A DNA stretch of 64,000 nt, taken from assembly GCA_963932465.1 (NCBI GenBank), contig OZ010792.1, forward strand, positions 18,741,701 through 18,805,700, written 5' to 3'. Both the position numbers and the translations under genes were made by a program. Below, in pieces: positions 35,336 through 47,510 of this stretch; within the stretch, counting starts at the first letter, position 1; each line of letters starts with the position of its first letter. The stretch is from Maratus speciosus (lineage: Eukaryota; Arthropoda; Arachnida; Araneae; Salticidae). The notes beneath the pieces are model-generated. The model made no database searches and was not told where the DNA came from. It saw nothing but the letters and a program-made list of their open reading frames with translations.

Positions 35336-37094
35336 TCCAACGGAACCAGACATTTCTAGTGGCGACAGTGAAAGAGAAATTGATTCGCAATCTGATGAAA
35401 TTTCCGACCCCCCTTCTTTCAGAACGCGCGGGAGGCCAAGAAAAATAAAAACAGGTAGAAAAGGGAGACCTCGAAAGGAATATCAAACAATTATTATTCC
35501 GAAAGAAGAAAAATCTCAAACTGCAGTAAATAATTCTTTTGACTCTTGTCTTGAATTATTTGAAGCTCTAAATAGTCCGTATAAAACCGAATGGATAAAT
35601 GCGATGAATTTAGAATTTAATTCATTAATGCAAGAAAATGCTTGGCAAATAGTAGATAGGCCAAAACATAAGAAAATTATAGGATCTAAGTGGGTTTTAA
35701 AAACAAAATATAAGCCAGATGGGTCAATCGAGAAATTTAAAGCGAGATTGGTAGCAAAAGGTTGTACACAAAAACCTGGTATCGATTTTGACGAAAATTT
35801 TTCTCCTGTAGCTAGATTAAGTTCAATAAGAACTGCGATCGCATATGGCATCCAAAATGGGTTCACTGCATATCAATTAGATTTTATTATGGCTTATGTA
35901 AATGGTGATTTAACTGAAGAAATATACATGGAATTACCTGAAGGTTTTAAAAATGAATCTAATGCTGACAAAGTTTGTTTATTAAAAAAATCCCTTTATG
36001 GATTAAAACAATCGGGTCGCCAATGGTTCAAAAAATTAGATGAAAAATTGAAACAAATGAAGTTTAAATCACTAAATGCTGATAAATGTGTGTATTTTTC
36101 TAAATCTCCCATTGAAGCTATTATCATTGTTTATGTTGATGATCTCATAATTCTTACTAAATGTAAAGAAGATTATCAATATATTCGAGATGAATTAGCA
36201 AAATCATTTAAAATGAAAGATTTAGGTCTATTACACTATTGTTTGGGCATAGAATTTATGCAAAACGGGGACAGTATTAAAATTACACAAAAGAAATACA
36301 TTGAAGATATTCTGAGCAAATTTAATATGCAAGAATCCAAACCAATATCTACACCTTTTGATAATAACGTGAAGCTTACTAAAGATATGTGTCCCAAAAC
36401 TGAAGAAGAAAAGTCTGAAATGAATAATATTCCCTACCGTCAATTAATAGGATCCCTTATGTATTTATCAGTTACTACTAGACCGGATATAACTCACGCT
36501 GTGAATTTCCTAAGTCAATTTAACAACAATCCAGGTAAACCTCATTGGATAGCTGCAAAAAGAATTTTGCGATACCTAAAAGGAACCCAAGATCAAGGAC
36601 TAATCTTTAAGCGTGATTCTGAATCCTTGATTGCATTTGTCGATGCTGATTGGGCGTCGGATGTGAATGACAGAAAATCGTACACTGGCTACATTTTTAA
36701 ATACGCCAGTGGAGCCATATCGTGGGAATCGAGAAAACAACGAACTGTCGCATTATCCACAACAGAGGCGGAGTACATGGCATTGTCAGAAGCCGCCAAA
36801 GAGATTTTGCATCTCAGACGGTTTTTAAGTGAACTTTCTCCTGAAACAGTGACTGAGCCTACTATAATATTTTGTGATAACCAGTCTGCTCAAAAATTAG
36901 TACGAAATCCGGTTTACCATTCGCGCACCAAACACATCGATATTCGACATCATTTTGTGCGTGAAATTTACGACAATGGCGAAATAGATGTTAAATACCT
37001 AGAGACAGAAAATATGCCTGCAGACATTTTAACCAAAGCTTTAAATGCTTATAAACATAAAAAATGTTGTGAAATGATAGGACAAAATGTTTAA
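35250..37094 (+). CDS. Copia reverse transcriptase-RNase H frame
   Basis: This frame is open from 35250, with its first ATG at 35271 (numbering from there). It begins with a basic linker (RPRKIKTGRKGRPRK), then the copia RT domain from about residue 100. RT motif A Asp is D204 and the YVDD motif is at 288-291. RNase H residues follow: D458 (DADW), E499/E501 (TEAEY) and D536 (CDNQSA), with a HIDIRHHF block near the C-terminus. These are complete and undamaged, so the enzyme part is intact. The first ATG lies in the overlap with the upstream frame and is not expected to be an independent start. Expression would need a +1 shift from the Gag frame. Confidence 0.93.
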   Translation, partial: FFLSLKIMKIRAQTQLRNNQKYFQSNGNNPTEPDISSGDSEREIDSQSDEISDPPSFRTRGRPRKIKTGRKGRPRKEYQTIIIPKEEKSQTAVNNSFDSCLELFEALNSPYKTEWINAMNLEFNSLMQENAWQIVDRPKHKKIIGSKWVLKTKYKPDGSIEKFKARLVAKGCTQKPGIDFDENFSPVARLSSIRTAIAYGIQNGFTAYQLDFIMAYVNGDLTEEIYMELPEGFKNESNADKVCLLKKSLYGLKQSGRQWFKKLDEKLKQMKFKSLNADKCVYFSKSPIEAIIIVYVDDLIILTKCKEDYQYIRDELAKSFKMKDLGLLHYCLGIEFMQNGDSIKITQKKYIEDILSKFNMQESKPISTPFDNNVKLTKDMCPKTEEEKSEMNNIPYRQLIGSLMYLSVTTRPDITHAVNFLSQFNNNPGKPHWIAAKRILRYLKGTQDQGLIFKRDSESLIAFVDADWASDVNDRKSYTGYIFKYASGAISWESRKQRTVALSTTEAEYMALSEAAKEILHLRRFLSELSPETVTEPTIIFCDNQSAQKLVRNPVYHSRTKHIDIRHHFVREIYDNGEIDVKYLETENMPADILTKALNAYKHKKCCEMIGQNV

Positions 37095-37225
37095 AATTTT
37101 TCAGCATTATTCTGTATCCTTTTTATATAAGTATATAATTTGTATTTGTAATTTTTATATTAATATTATTTCTCTGTAATTTGCTTAATAGGAGAACATT
37201 GTTTTGTTAAGAAAATGCACGTTGT

Positions 37226-37236
37226 AAAAGGGGAAT
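37226..37236 (+). promoter_or_regulatory. Polypurine tract
   Basis: The purine-rich AAAAGGGGAA lies immediately before the 3' LTR, the expected position for plus-strand priming. Confidence 0.8.
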
Positions 37237-37460
37237 TGTTGGAATACAACGTCCATTTATCTTACCCTTTTCTTTCAGCGCATGCGCGTACAGTGACGTT
37301 TCTACAAATCCGCTCTGCGAGCGAGATTATTTAGTTCTGTTAAAAACATGTCAGTGCTTAGTCGCACTTAAGCTATGTATATATTTTTGTCTTCGTGTTA
37401 GTGTTAATAAATGTTTATGTCGAGCTATTCAGCTAACTCTGTGTGCCCCCAAAACCAACA
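37237..37460 (+). repeat. 3' LTR (224 bp)
   Basis: Identical in length to the 5' LTR, with one substitution adjacent to the NRF-1-like motif (37278-37288). Followed by target duplication ATTAG. Confidence 0.97.
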
Positions 37461-37465
37461 ATTAG

Positions 37466-37815
37466 TTTAAATGTTTCTTTCATAAAAATTAAACATTTGT
37501 GCTGTACAGCAAACTAAAAGATAACTATTGTACAATTCATTATTAAATTGGATTACACTAATTAAAACTTAGAAATGTGTTTCTCAAACTTTAAAGAAAG
37601 ATTTCTTTTCACTGTTTTACCGAAAATTTCGGCTAATTTTCTAGCAAATACACTCCCTTGTGGCGAAATCCGCATACACAGATGAAACATTTGTGCTTAG
37701 TGTATATATTTTTTTCTTTTTTCCCTTCTGAAAAGCAATCGAATAATTTTTAAGGTTTTACTAAACATTTTGATTTAATAAAAAGCATATTTTGTTGCAA
37801 TTCAAATCAGCAGTG
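37466..37815. other. No gene recognised
   Basis: AT-rich flank of the copia insertion. Confidence 0.4.
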
Positions 37816-39900
37816 AGTGATGCTAAGAGGCTATTTCAGACGCGCGAATATACCCGCTCGCTAATGCTAATCCTATAGTTGAAAATTATAAAGATATCTT
37901 GGTTGCATTTCAAAATTTTTAAATGATTTTTATTCATTGGATAGCTGAGATCGATCTGTACAAAGGCCGTTTTTTTACATTTTCGATCTTGATTGCAGAA
38001 TTTTTTATAGGGAGGCTACTTTAGTCAAGCGAAATGACCCGTTCGCTATAATGCTAATCCTATAGAAGAAACTTATAAAGATATCTCGGTTGCATTTCAA
38101 TATTTTTAAATGATTTTTTTTTGCCTTCGATTCTGAGATGAAACTGTACAAACATCGTTTTTTACATTTTCGATCTTGATTGCAGAATTTTTTATAGGGA
38201 GGCTATTTTAGTCAAGCGAAAATACCCGTTCGCTATCCTATAGCAGAAATTTATAAAGATATCTCGGTTGCATTTCATTATTTTTAAATGATATTTTTTT
38301 GTATTGGATAGCTGGGATGAAACTGTACAAAGATCGTTTTTTACATTTTCGATCTTCATTGCAGAATTTTTTATAGGGAGGATACTTTAGTCAAGCGAAA
38401 AGACTCGTTCGCTAATGGTAATCCTATCCAAGAAACTTATAAAGATATCTCGGTTGCATTTCAATATTTTTAAATCATTTTTTTTTGCATTGGATAGCTG
38501 AGATAAATCTGTACAAAAGACCGTTTTTTACATTTTCGATCTTGAATGCAGAATTTTTTACAGGGACGCTACTTTAGTCAAGCGAAAATACCTGTTCGCT
38601 ATCCTATAGAAGAAACTTATAAAGATATCTCGGTTGCATTCCAATATTTTTAAATGATATTTTTTGTATTGGATAGCTGGGATGAAACTGTACAAAGACC
38701 GTTTTTTACATTTTCGATCTTGATTGCAGAATTTTTTTTATAGGGAGGCTACTTTAGTAAAGCGAAAAGACTCGTTCGCTAATTCTAATCCTATCCAAGA
38801 AACTTATAAAGATATCTCGGTTGCATTTCAATATTTTTAAATGATTTTTTTTGCATTGGATAGCTGATATGAATCTGTACAAAGATCGTTTTTTACATTT
38901 TCGATCTTGATTGCAGAATATTTTATAGGGAGGATACTTTAGTAAAGCGAAAAGACTCGTTCGCTAATTGTAATCCTATCCAAGAAATTTATAAAGATAT
39001 CTCGGTTGCATTTCAATATTTTTAAATCTTTTTTTTTTTTGCATTGGATAGCTGAGATAAATTTGTACAAAGACCGTTTTTTACATTTTCGATCTTGATT
39101 GCAGAACTTTTTACAGGGAGGCTACTTTAGTCAATCGAAAATACCTGTTTGCTATCCTATAGAAGAAACTTATAAAGATATCTCGGTTGCATTTCAATAT
39201 TTTTAAATGATATTTTTTGTATTGGATAGCTGGGATGAAACTGTACAAAGACCGTTTTTTACATTTTCGATCTTGATTGCAGAGTTTTTTATAGGAAGGC
39301 TACTTTAGTCAAGCGAAAAGACTCGTTGGCTAATGCTAATCCTATCCAAGAAACTTATAAAGATATCTCGGTTGCATTTCAATATTTTTAAATGATTTTT
39401 TTTTTTTTTGCATTGGATAGCTGAGATCGATCTGTACAAAGGGCGTTTTTTACTTTTTCGATCTTGATTGCAGATTTTTTTATGGGGGTGTTTGCACTTT
39501 CGCACCTGTTCCGAAAATGAAAGTGTCCTCACTAAAAATATCTGTACACAAAATCGAAAAAACAAAAAACGGCCTTTGTACAGATCGATCTCAGCTATCC
39601 AATGCAAAAAAAAAATAATTATTAAAAATAATGAAATGCAACCGAGAAGAGGCTACTTTAGTCTACCGTAAAGATCCGTTCGCTAATGATAATCCTATAG
39701 AAGAAATTTATAAAGATATCTCGGTGTCATTTCAATATTTTTAAATGATGTTTTTTGCATTGGACAGCTGAGACCAATCTGTACAAAGGCCGTTTTTTAC
39801 TTTTTCAATTTTGAATGCAGAATTTTTTTATGGGCTGTTTTCACTTTAGAAACCGATTCCGAAAATGAAAGTGTCCTCACTGAAAATATTATTATCGATA
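37816..39900. repeat. Satellite-like tandem array, unit about 175-190 bp, about 10-11 copies
   Basis: The word ATAAAGATATCTCGGTTGCA recurs near 37890, 38080, 38254, 38443, 38618, 38806, 38993, 39173, 39358 and 39712. Each unit also has CGTTCGCTAATG, GCATTGGATAGCTGAGAT, CTGTACAAAGACCG and TTTTCGATCTTGATTGCAGA. Units differ by a few percent and by small indels. At about 39540-39655 part of a unit is inverted, giving a local palindrome. The small ORFs here are repeat shadows. Confidence 0.92.
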
Positions 39901-40055
39901 TGAAATAATAAGTGAAACATTTACATACAAATAGAGATTCATTAAAATATATAAATATCATAGTCTTTGGCGCTTCTTTAAAAATAAAGATTATAAACAT
40001 TGAAAAAGAAAAGCTATAATATGTATTTTTGCTCCGAACTCCTCCATTTCTGCTC

Positions 40056-40285
40056 TGGAAACTGGTAGACGGTAGGTGCTTGGATCGATCCCAATCGCGC
40101 CCGTCGGCCTAATCGTTCGGAGTTTTCGTGGCTTTCTTCGCACCTTGGTTTTCCAAGCGTAAATACGGGTTGGGTTCCTCTAGAAAGACCCCCGCGGAGG
40201 ACACTCTCCCCCCCCCTTAGGGCCTATATCCCTCGTGCTGATAATTGGCCGTCATAAACACAATCAACCAACCAACCGAACTCCT
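40056..40285 (+). mobile_element. tRNA-derived SINE, probable
   Basis: A B-box-like GGATCGATCCC (about 40082) is followed by a non-tRNA body (GTTTTCGTGGCTTTCTTCGC, CGGGTTGGGTTCCTC) and a short-repeat tail, AACCAACCAACC, near 40268. The tail and body order fit an arthropod SINE. The A box is weak. No clear target duplication was found. Confidence 0.6.
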
Positions 40286-40596
40286 CCATAGGAAACAATT
40301 TTAAACCATATCGACGTAAAAAACTATGATTTTTTTTTCAATGTTTTATAATTTGTATTGTGAGTAATCGCCAATTTTTGGTGCTCTTTCTACTGCAAAA
40401 AATATGTTTTGTAGAACTTCAGTTAGGCCGGGCAGAATATTTTTTTTCTATGGGTCGGCTCGGATCCAGGCTGGATATTTCGACCCGTGCTGAACTCTGA
40501 CGCATACCTGCCAATGCCAAACGTTTTTCAGAAGATGCAATTGGAAGCCTATCCCCACTTCCTGTCTGTCTGCTAATTACTTTTTTCCCGACGTCG

Positions 40597-41699
40597 CACA
40601 GTGGTCCCAAATCGCGATTATGTGGCCAAAAATCAGAAAATCAAAGTTTCGTATTTCGAAATGAAATAAATTCTACAGTATTTAGAAATATCTGAAGATT
40701 TATATTCTGTTATATTTTGCTTTTATCAGCTCACATGAATTAGCATTGCTTATGTGAAGTTAGAAGTTTTTAGCGTTTTCTGCTGTTGCGTGAATTTCAG
40801 GCAATTTCGCTGCATTCACACCCTAACTAAGACCATTTCAGATAGTTTCTCAATTTTTTCTTTGCACTTCTCTGAAACAACATTAAATTATATATTTAAT
40901 TTGATTATTTGATTGCAAAAATCTCAAAAATTAAAAAAAGAGGAACTTTTTAAAAAATACATAGTTTTAAGGAATTTTTGTACATAAAAAGTGATATATA
41001 AAAAAAGTCCTTCCGAGTTCCTCGGACTTTTATAGTACAAAATGTATAATGAGCCTTCTAAAATCATATCCCAAGAGATTTATTGCGACTTTTTGAGAAA
41101 TAGCAGTTTGAAGTTGGACATTGGATATTGCCAGTATTAGTCCAAAATGGTTAATCGGGTTTAAAGTCAATCTAATTTTCGCACTGACCCAAAATTGTCA
41201 GTGTTTATATAATGAAACATTCTAATTAACATAATACTGTCAATTTCATTTTTTTAATTCGTGGGGGGGGGGGGTGTTAAGAGTAGGAGATATTTTTTAT
41301 GTATATTTTTTAATTTGTTTTTAGAAATTTCCCTTGCTTCTTTCGATTATATCAAAAATAATAGTAAAACTTGACCTTATTTTCAAAAGTACATATTAAA
41401 AGTTCAGTTTATATATACATATATACTAAATTCTACCAACAAGCATGTATGGGAATTTCAATCAACTGGAAAACATCATTTAATGTTTTAAATTTTCTGA
41501 TTATTTGAAAAGTATATTTCACCTAGTTACAAATAAATTTTATTATTATCCCCTTCGAGACCGGAGGCTTTTACGCAAATTTTATTCGGTTGGCACCACT
41601 TTTTTAAAAACCTATACCTTTACTTAATCAATCAAAAAAAGTGTTCTAATTAAAGAAACTAAATATTTAGTTTAACTAAATTTTAACTAAACTAAATTA

Positions 41700-41744
<45 letters not shown>

Positions 41745-43032
41745 TTATGCTTATATATATATTTTTTACTGGTGCCTTTAACAAAATCTGTATGCTCTTT
41801 CTCAGGACCCATAGTCCCGAACGGGTTAAGTAGTATTATTAAGTTTTACTTTAATTTTCACGTATCGTCATATAAATCTATTGTAAATTTTTTTATTACG
41901 TTTATTTTTTCTTCAGGTTATTATATGAATGTTAATTTAATTGTATTAATTTATATGCACATTTGAATTTTAATGAATACTTTAATACTTTAAAAAATTA
42001 AAAAATGTATGAAAATTTCACTCAACCCTTGGTATGAAATGTTGCAGTTACTTGAAATGTGTAAATCCACTTTTCTGAAGGATTATTTAAAAAAAGAGAT
42101 TTTATTTTATTTTTCGATAAAAAGATGTAAAATTGTTTTATATTAAAACATAGTTTTAATTTTTTTTTGTAAAAATTTGAAAACTGTCAGGGATGTTAGA
42201 ATTTTATACTGGAGTGGAGAGGGGGGGTGGGGTGGAGAAGCAGAAATTTCAAATATACTAGAAAATTGGTGAGATAATTATTTATTTAATATTACCAAAG
42301 GCAGATTCTTCATTTTTATTGGAATTTCAAAGGTATTATTCTCTGTGTAATAAAGAGAAGCAAAGGAAAGGGGGGGGGGCGAAAATTTAGAAAGTAATCT
42401 AATTAATGAATTTAATGATTTTATTAATAATTCATAGTAAATAGATGTTGAAAACTTTAGAAATAGCAATGATATTTTTAAAATTTCCTTGGTATAGAGG
42501 CAAGTGGAAAAGGGGGAGATTTCACGTGTGTGTGTGTGTGTGTGTGTTGGATGTATTTGGGGGGGGGGGCAAAATTCAGCTGATTGATTATTTATCTATT
42601 TTACAGATTGCTCTTTATTGTTATTTTGCAATAACATTAAAAAGAGAGAAAAAAAAATAAGATTTTAACCTGTATATTTTCAGGGAGGGGGGGAGGGAGG
42701 GAGAGTGGGTATTAAAATTTCACATTTTCATCATCTATTGAATTAGATGATTTGTTTTGGAAAAGGCAAAATATTTCCCATAATCAAAAGTGAAAAATTC
42801 TCATTACTGGAAAAAAAATTCCTGTAAAAAAAGAAAATTTAAATTTAATAAAAACTTGGCCCTCTATTGCGATCTCCCCAAATCCCCTCCCCCGGAACCC
42901 CAATTACATCTAGTTTAAATTTGCAATGTAATGTCATTTAGAATGTTATAAAATTAAAAATGAAGGACATACAACCACCAGGAAAGCCAGAAATGATTTT
43001 TGGCCACTTAATCACGATTTGGGACCACTGTG
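40597..43032. mobile_element. 2.4 kb element with CACAGTGGTCCC inverted ends
   Basis: CACAGTGGTCCCAAATCGCG and the following GATTATGTGGCCAAAAATCA (40597-40637) are mirrored at 42989-43032 (TGATTTTTGGCCACTTAATC ... GGGACCACTGTG). There is no transposase frame. The interior is AT-rich with diverged units that each contain a G run (41261, 42218, 42369, 42559, 42686). It also has an AT dinucleotide run (41707-41740) and a probable TTAA MITE (about 41553-41824). hAT-like ends are suspected from CAGTGG, but no 8-bp duplication is visible. Confidence 0.65.
42682..42712 (+). other. G-quadruplex-prone G-run cluster
   Basis: Several runs of three or more G separated by single A (AGGGAGGGAGGG and flanks). 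Similar clusters occur at 42211-42236, 53573-53592 and 55165-55182. This is seen directly; folding is inferred. Confidence 0.6.
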
Positions 43033-45410
43033 CGGCGCAGCGCGACTTATCTAATCCCCCTCCCACCTCCAAATATTTGCCAGGGGGAAAGGGTGTATAG
43101 CTTTATATTGTGGGATGACCCCTTTTTTGTCAATTACAAGTTTAGGAAATATCATTGGCTTTTAAGATGTCAATCTCTGGGATTCGGATACGCCTCGCGG
43201 TTGGCGCAAAGTTTTTCAGTCAGTTAGGTGATATCAGTGTTTCAAATGACTGAAGTAGGCTTTTAATGTCATAAATTTTACAAATTTTGTGATGTTGGGT
43301 ATAACGGCTTTACCGTTATATATTCATTATTCTTTCTGTCTCCTCAAAAAATCAACTTTTAACCTTACTGGTTTATTATAAATTGTCATATTCTCCCCCC
43401 CCCCTTCAAATAAAATATTTAGTTTAAATTTGACATTTTATAGTTAATTTCATATGTCTTTATTCATTCCCCCCCCCCCTTCAAACTACTGTAACTTTCG
43501 CTTTTACTTTTTAAAGTTCTTTTTAAATGCAGACATCATTTATTTCTGTTCCTTTTTCTCTTTCAAGTTCACACGATAGAAAAAGATCTTAACCGCAGCT
43601 ATTTTCCATTGAAATAAAGTAGAAGAATAAAATACAAGTGAATGTCTGTTTCGCTTCGCAGCCGACGATACGTAATGCATATTTTCCCAGCCTCTGGGCT
43701 TGCATTAGTATTCAATTCTCACCCTTGTACTTTGTCGGATACAAACTATATGCCCATTTCTGACTAATTTTCAGCTGTCGTTATATCTGTAACGTGCATA
43801 TAAAATCACGTGTTCCTATTTCTTTAAGCCTCCCTGCTTACCGCTGGAATGTTATTTAGTGTAACCCTAAAGGGGCCCGCCATGGCATAGTTTTTAACTC
43901 AATGTAAAACTCCATGATTGTTTTGTCTATCCAATTTGTTTTACGCCAAATATCATACATATGGTTGACTAATGTTCGCCAATCTGTAAGTGTTGGTAAC
44001 AAAATCTCACTCACTCTTGCTCCTGACGTCGAGCCATGTAAACCAAAATCAAGCCCCGCTGTGGGGCGTCTGCCCATTCGGCAGTTATCGAAACTTTCCC
44101 CGTATCTCTATACTGTTCACGGTTCTACATTAAAAGGTATTTCATAATAAAGATGTAAGCCCTCTAAACTTTTGTGTTGGAGTTTTTTCTTCTTACTCAT
44201 ATTGTGAACCTGGGTATACGAATCACATCCACATTGGGAAATATAAATTCGGAGTCTTTACGTATCTGAAAACATTTTTGGGGGTTCAAAGTTGTCCTAA
44301 CGATAATACTTTTTTATTATAATAAATTATTTTAGATAATATTTATCATATGGTGCAAAATAACCCTAAATGGATGGGTAACTTTGAACCAGGTTAAAAA
44401 TTCATTTTTGATTGCTTTTATCGTTATTATTCCTTAATTTTTGATAGTCATACAATAATTTAGGATCATTTCTTCCATTTTATGCTCCTTGTTGTAACAA
44501 TATTCTTAAAATAAGAGTGTGGCATATGAAAATAGAAAAAATGCGGATCAAATTTACCCTGAATGACTGTACGCTATTGCGCATATTTACTTCTAAAGGT
44601 AAAAATTTCTATTTTGAATCTCGGGAAACTTCCATCTTGAAAACGGCTGGAATACCCAAACTGGTCTTTTATGAATTAACAAAGAATAGACAACATTTTT
44701 TTAACCAGTATATTTTCCACTTTTTTTCCACGGATTTTTTGTTCTTCTTTGCAGTGCAGATTCAAAAGGCAGGCTAGTTTTTCATACACACTTCTCTGAA
44801 TCCAGTAAATGTTCTTCTACAATAAATATTCTTCTATTTGAAAATTCGCAAGAAATCTTATTTGCATTTTTGTTATCCCAATGTATAAAAGAACGACAAT
44901 TAAAATTAATGATCTCAACTCATTTTCCTTTAATACAAGTAATATAAATAATACCCTTAACGCAATAAAATATTTAGAAAACATTTTAATTACTCCGTAC
45001 TTGGAAGGATTTGAAAGTAATTATTTCCTTTCAACTTATTTTCCCTTTAATTAGTCATAACGTCTTTAATTAAATCGTTGATTTAAGAAGCCTAGTATCT
45101 TTGTTAGAAATGTCTGTTCGAAAATTCATTTCGACATATGAACCGTTCTCTTTTATCTAATTCATTGAATTTTTTCTTATTAATTTTTGATGATATATAA
45201 TCCAGTCAATTAGTTTTTTGCACTAATTAATAATCTCATTTAGGAAATAATTATTCAATAACATATTTTTTTCATTACATTTATTTTCCGTGAGAATAAA
45301 TATTGTTTGATCTATTTTTGAATTGACTTTTGATTTGAATTAATGCTAGTTGTTTTTATAAAAATTGGTTTGGAGGAAGGAGAATATATTTTTTTTCAAT
45401 TTTTTACCTA
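43033..45410. other. No gene recognised
   Basis: AT-rich with two C runs before TTCAAA (about 43396 and 43470), which mirror the G-run units of the previous element. A short inverted pair GGTTCAAAGTT / AACTTTGAACC lies at about 44284 and 44381. No credible coding frame. Confidence 0.45.
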
Positions 45411-45626
45411 ACCCTTTCAGGGCAAGGAGTTGTATTTCTGTAATGTAGAATTCACATAAGAATTTTCGAAAAGTTATTTTTGAAAATAAGAAAAGCAACT
45501 CAGTAGCCTTATTCTTTTTTTTTTTTTAAATCAAAGTTATAAAACTAAATTTTTTTCCAAATATTTTGGTGTAGATCTCGATTAAAACTAAATGGTATAA
45601 AAAAGAACCCACCGCCCTGCAAGGGG
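45411..45626. mobile_element. piggyBac-like MITE, subfamily C
   Basis: Ends CCCTTTCAGGGCAAGG and CCCTGCAAGGGG. The flanks CTAA/TTAG are one mutation away from TTAA on each side. Related to 50971-51185, 51518 onward and 60494-60676. Confidence 0.6.
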
Positions 45627-45834
45627 TTAGCCTTCCTACACTGAACGTGTGTAATCCGAATGTGTCTAATTTATTTTTAATTCGATTCGAACCAGAAATT
45701 TGTTTATAAAGTAAGTTAAATAAAATGTACAGTGAATCAAGTTAAATAAATATGTTAAATAGTTTTGAATAAAGATTCTGGTTTAAAATGTTTTTATCAA
45801 GGTTGTGTAAACTTTGAAATTTAAAGTAGTTTAA

Positions 45835-46005
45835 CCCTCCGCCTACCAGACGTATCCAACGAACATGTTCAAAAGAAAAAAAAAGTCACATTCAAAATAT
45901 TTATTCAAACCAGGAATTTCTATAAAAGAAACTAAATATATAGGCGGGCAATATTAAGTTAAATAGTTTGAAATAAAAATTCGTCTAAACTGCATACATT
46001 CTACA
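45835..46005. mobile_element. piggyBac-like MITE, subfamily A, truncated
   Basis: Left TTAA (45831-45834) is followed by CCCTCCGCCTACCAGACG, matching the right end of 11702-11901 in reverse. The far end is not found. Confidence 0.5.
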
Positions 46006-46108
46006 AGGTATATGTATGTGAGCAGAGTAAAATTACAGGCGAACTTTGATACCTCGAAATAGCTGAAATCTCGAAAAAAATTATCCTTATGTATTTTTCA
46101 TATTTATA

Positions 46109-46542
46109 CCGGGTGTCCTAAAAAGGACTAACTGATTTTAAAATTAAATAACTTGCAAACGGTGACAGATATTTAAAAAATTCTTGCAGGAGGGTTGTGC
46201 ATGAGGTCAAAAGTTTTTTTACAGTGATTTTCGATTTTAGTTCGAATTACAAACAATAGATGGCACTGTAAGCAATAGGCAGGCTCGATTTTTGGCCCTT
46301 CGGGACCCACTCAATGCATTTTGATCTCCTTTTTCCGCATGGAAGAAGAGATCGGCCAAAAAATCGAGCCTGCCTATTGCTTACAGCGCCATCTATTGTT
46401 TGTAATTCGAACTAAAATCGAAAATCACTGTAAAAAACTTTTGACCTCATGCATAACACTCCTGTAAGAATTTTTTTAATTTCTGTCACCGTTTGTAAGT
46501 TATTGAATTTTAAAATCAATCAGTCCTTTCTAGGACACCCGG
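46109..46542. mobile_element. Foldback element with CCGGGTGTCC ends and TA duplication (434 bp), copy 1
   Basis: TA at 46107-46108 and 46543-46544. Tips CCGGGTGTCCTAAAAAGGAC and GTCCTTTCTAGGACACCCGG. The arms are about 190 bases and nearly complementary (for example ACAAACAATAGATGGC versus GCCATCTATTGTTTGT), with a small loop near 46320. TA duplication and long arms fit a Tc1/mariner-type MITE. Confidence 0.9.
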
Positions 46543-47235
46543 TAGTTATCGCTTTTTTATTTATTTATTTTTTTAAAGAAAGATGGGGCGACATTTAATT
46601 CAAAACCTGATATTATTATCACAGTTTAGAAATTATTAAAACATTGAGACCAATAATTTAATAACTGTTTGCTGATTATACGCATTTATGATTACGGTTA
46701 GTTTTAGACACAAAAAGTACTTTCGAGATTGACTTTTAAAACTTTTGTTAGAACCTTCATAACTTGAGAACTCCGTATTTCTTTTTTCTTTTACCCAGTG
46801 ATTCGAAATATTAAGGTATGGTGTCATTTCGAAATTTGCTTAACGCTTTTAAGGGCGGTGTCCTTAAAAAAAAGGACACCTAATTTTTTTTTTCTACAGG
46901 CACCCAGAATATTTATCAGCCTCCGGGAAGGTATGCTATTTCTTTCTCCCAGCTTATTTTGTCTACAAAAAATAACGTTACCTTGCGGAAGCCAGCAATA
47001 AACAAAGCAGATGTATCATTGTGCGATTAAATGTTGTATAGCAATTGTTTTAATTTCTAAGCATCGCACATTTTCAATTTTTATAGCATCGTATTGGAAA
47101 AAAAAGTACTTTTAAATGCAATTAGTTTGAAAACTGTATCTCCATTTATTTTTGAAATATTCATTTTTTTTTTTTTTTGTAGTTTTTAGCACCATTTGTT
47201 TACGAATTTGAATATTTCCAACTGAGCGAAAAAAT

Positions 47236-47306
47236 GCCCAGGCTGGGAATCGAACCCAGATCCTTGGCTTACAAGGCCAATGCTTTTCCGTTTAAGCTAA
47301 CTGGGC
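47236..47306 (-). tRNA. tRNA-Thr(TGT) or SINE head derived from it
   Basis: This 71-nt cloverleaf can be drawn by hand: acceptor GCCCAGT/CCTGGGC (last pair mismatched), D stem GCTT/AAGC, anticodon stem TTGGC/GCCAA with loop CTTGTAA (anticodon TGT, threonine), and T arm CTGGG-TTCGATT-CCCAG. A box TAGCTTAAACGG and B box GGTTCGATTCC are intact. A T6 run follows one base after the 3' end (47229-47234), a good Pol III terminator. Its location inside a retroposed insert suggests SINE origin, but it could be transcribed. Confidence 0.75.
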
Positions 47307-47510
47307 CGACAACCAGCCAGCATATTTCGCTCAGAAAACCCTATTGGTAGAACATCTGGTCTGTCATGTAGACAGCTCAACAGAATAAACCGCAGGTAAA
47401 GGAACTCCATATAAACGATGGATACGTAGATGAACTATTATTTTAACACAATCAAACTGATTGGTAAAGTTATCATACGAATTTGAATATTTCCAACTGA
47501 GCGAAAAAAT

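Larger units (their letters stand above)
32694..37465 (+). mobile_element. Full-length Ty1/copia-type LTR retrotransposon with target duplications
   Basis: Two 224-bp LTRs differing at a single base (32738 T versus 37276 C) bound a 4.76 kb element. The 5-bp duplication ATTAG lies at 32694-32698 and 37461-37465. The domain order Gag, protease, integrase, RT, RNase H is that of Ty1/copia. A near-perfect LTR pair implies recent insertion. The coding region is split into two overlapping frames between integrase and RT, so this copy is probably not autonomous unless it shifts frame. Insertion is into AT-rich repeat DNA. Confidence 0.97.

Noticed and set aside
35516..35866. 116-codon minus-strand ORF inside the copia RT
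   Set aside because: Antisense shadow of the RT frame.
37816..39900. Regularly spaced repeats considered as a CRISPR array
   Set aside because: Units are about 180 bp and diverged along their whole length, with no unique spacers, in a clearly eukaryotic context.
43856..44147. Opposed 73- and 77-codon ORFs with slightly higher GC
   Set aside because: Antisense overlap with no motif. The patch may be an old repeat, but no second copy was found here.
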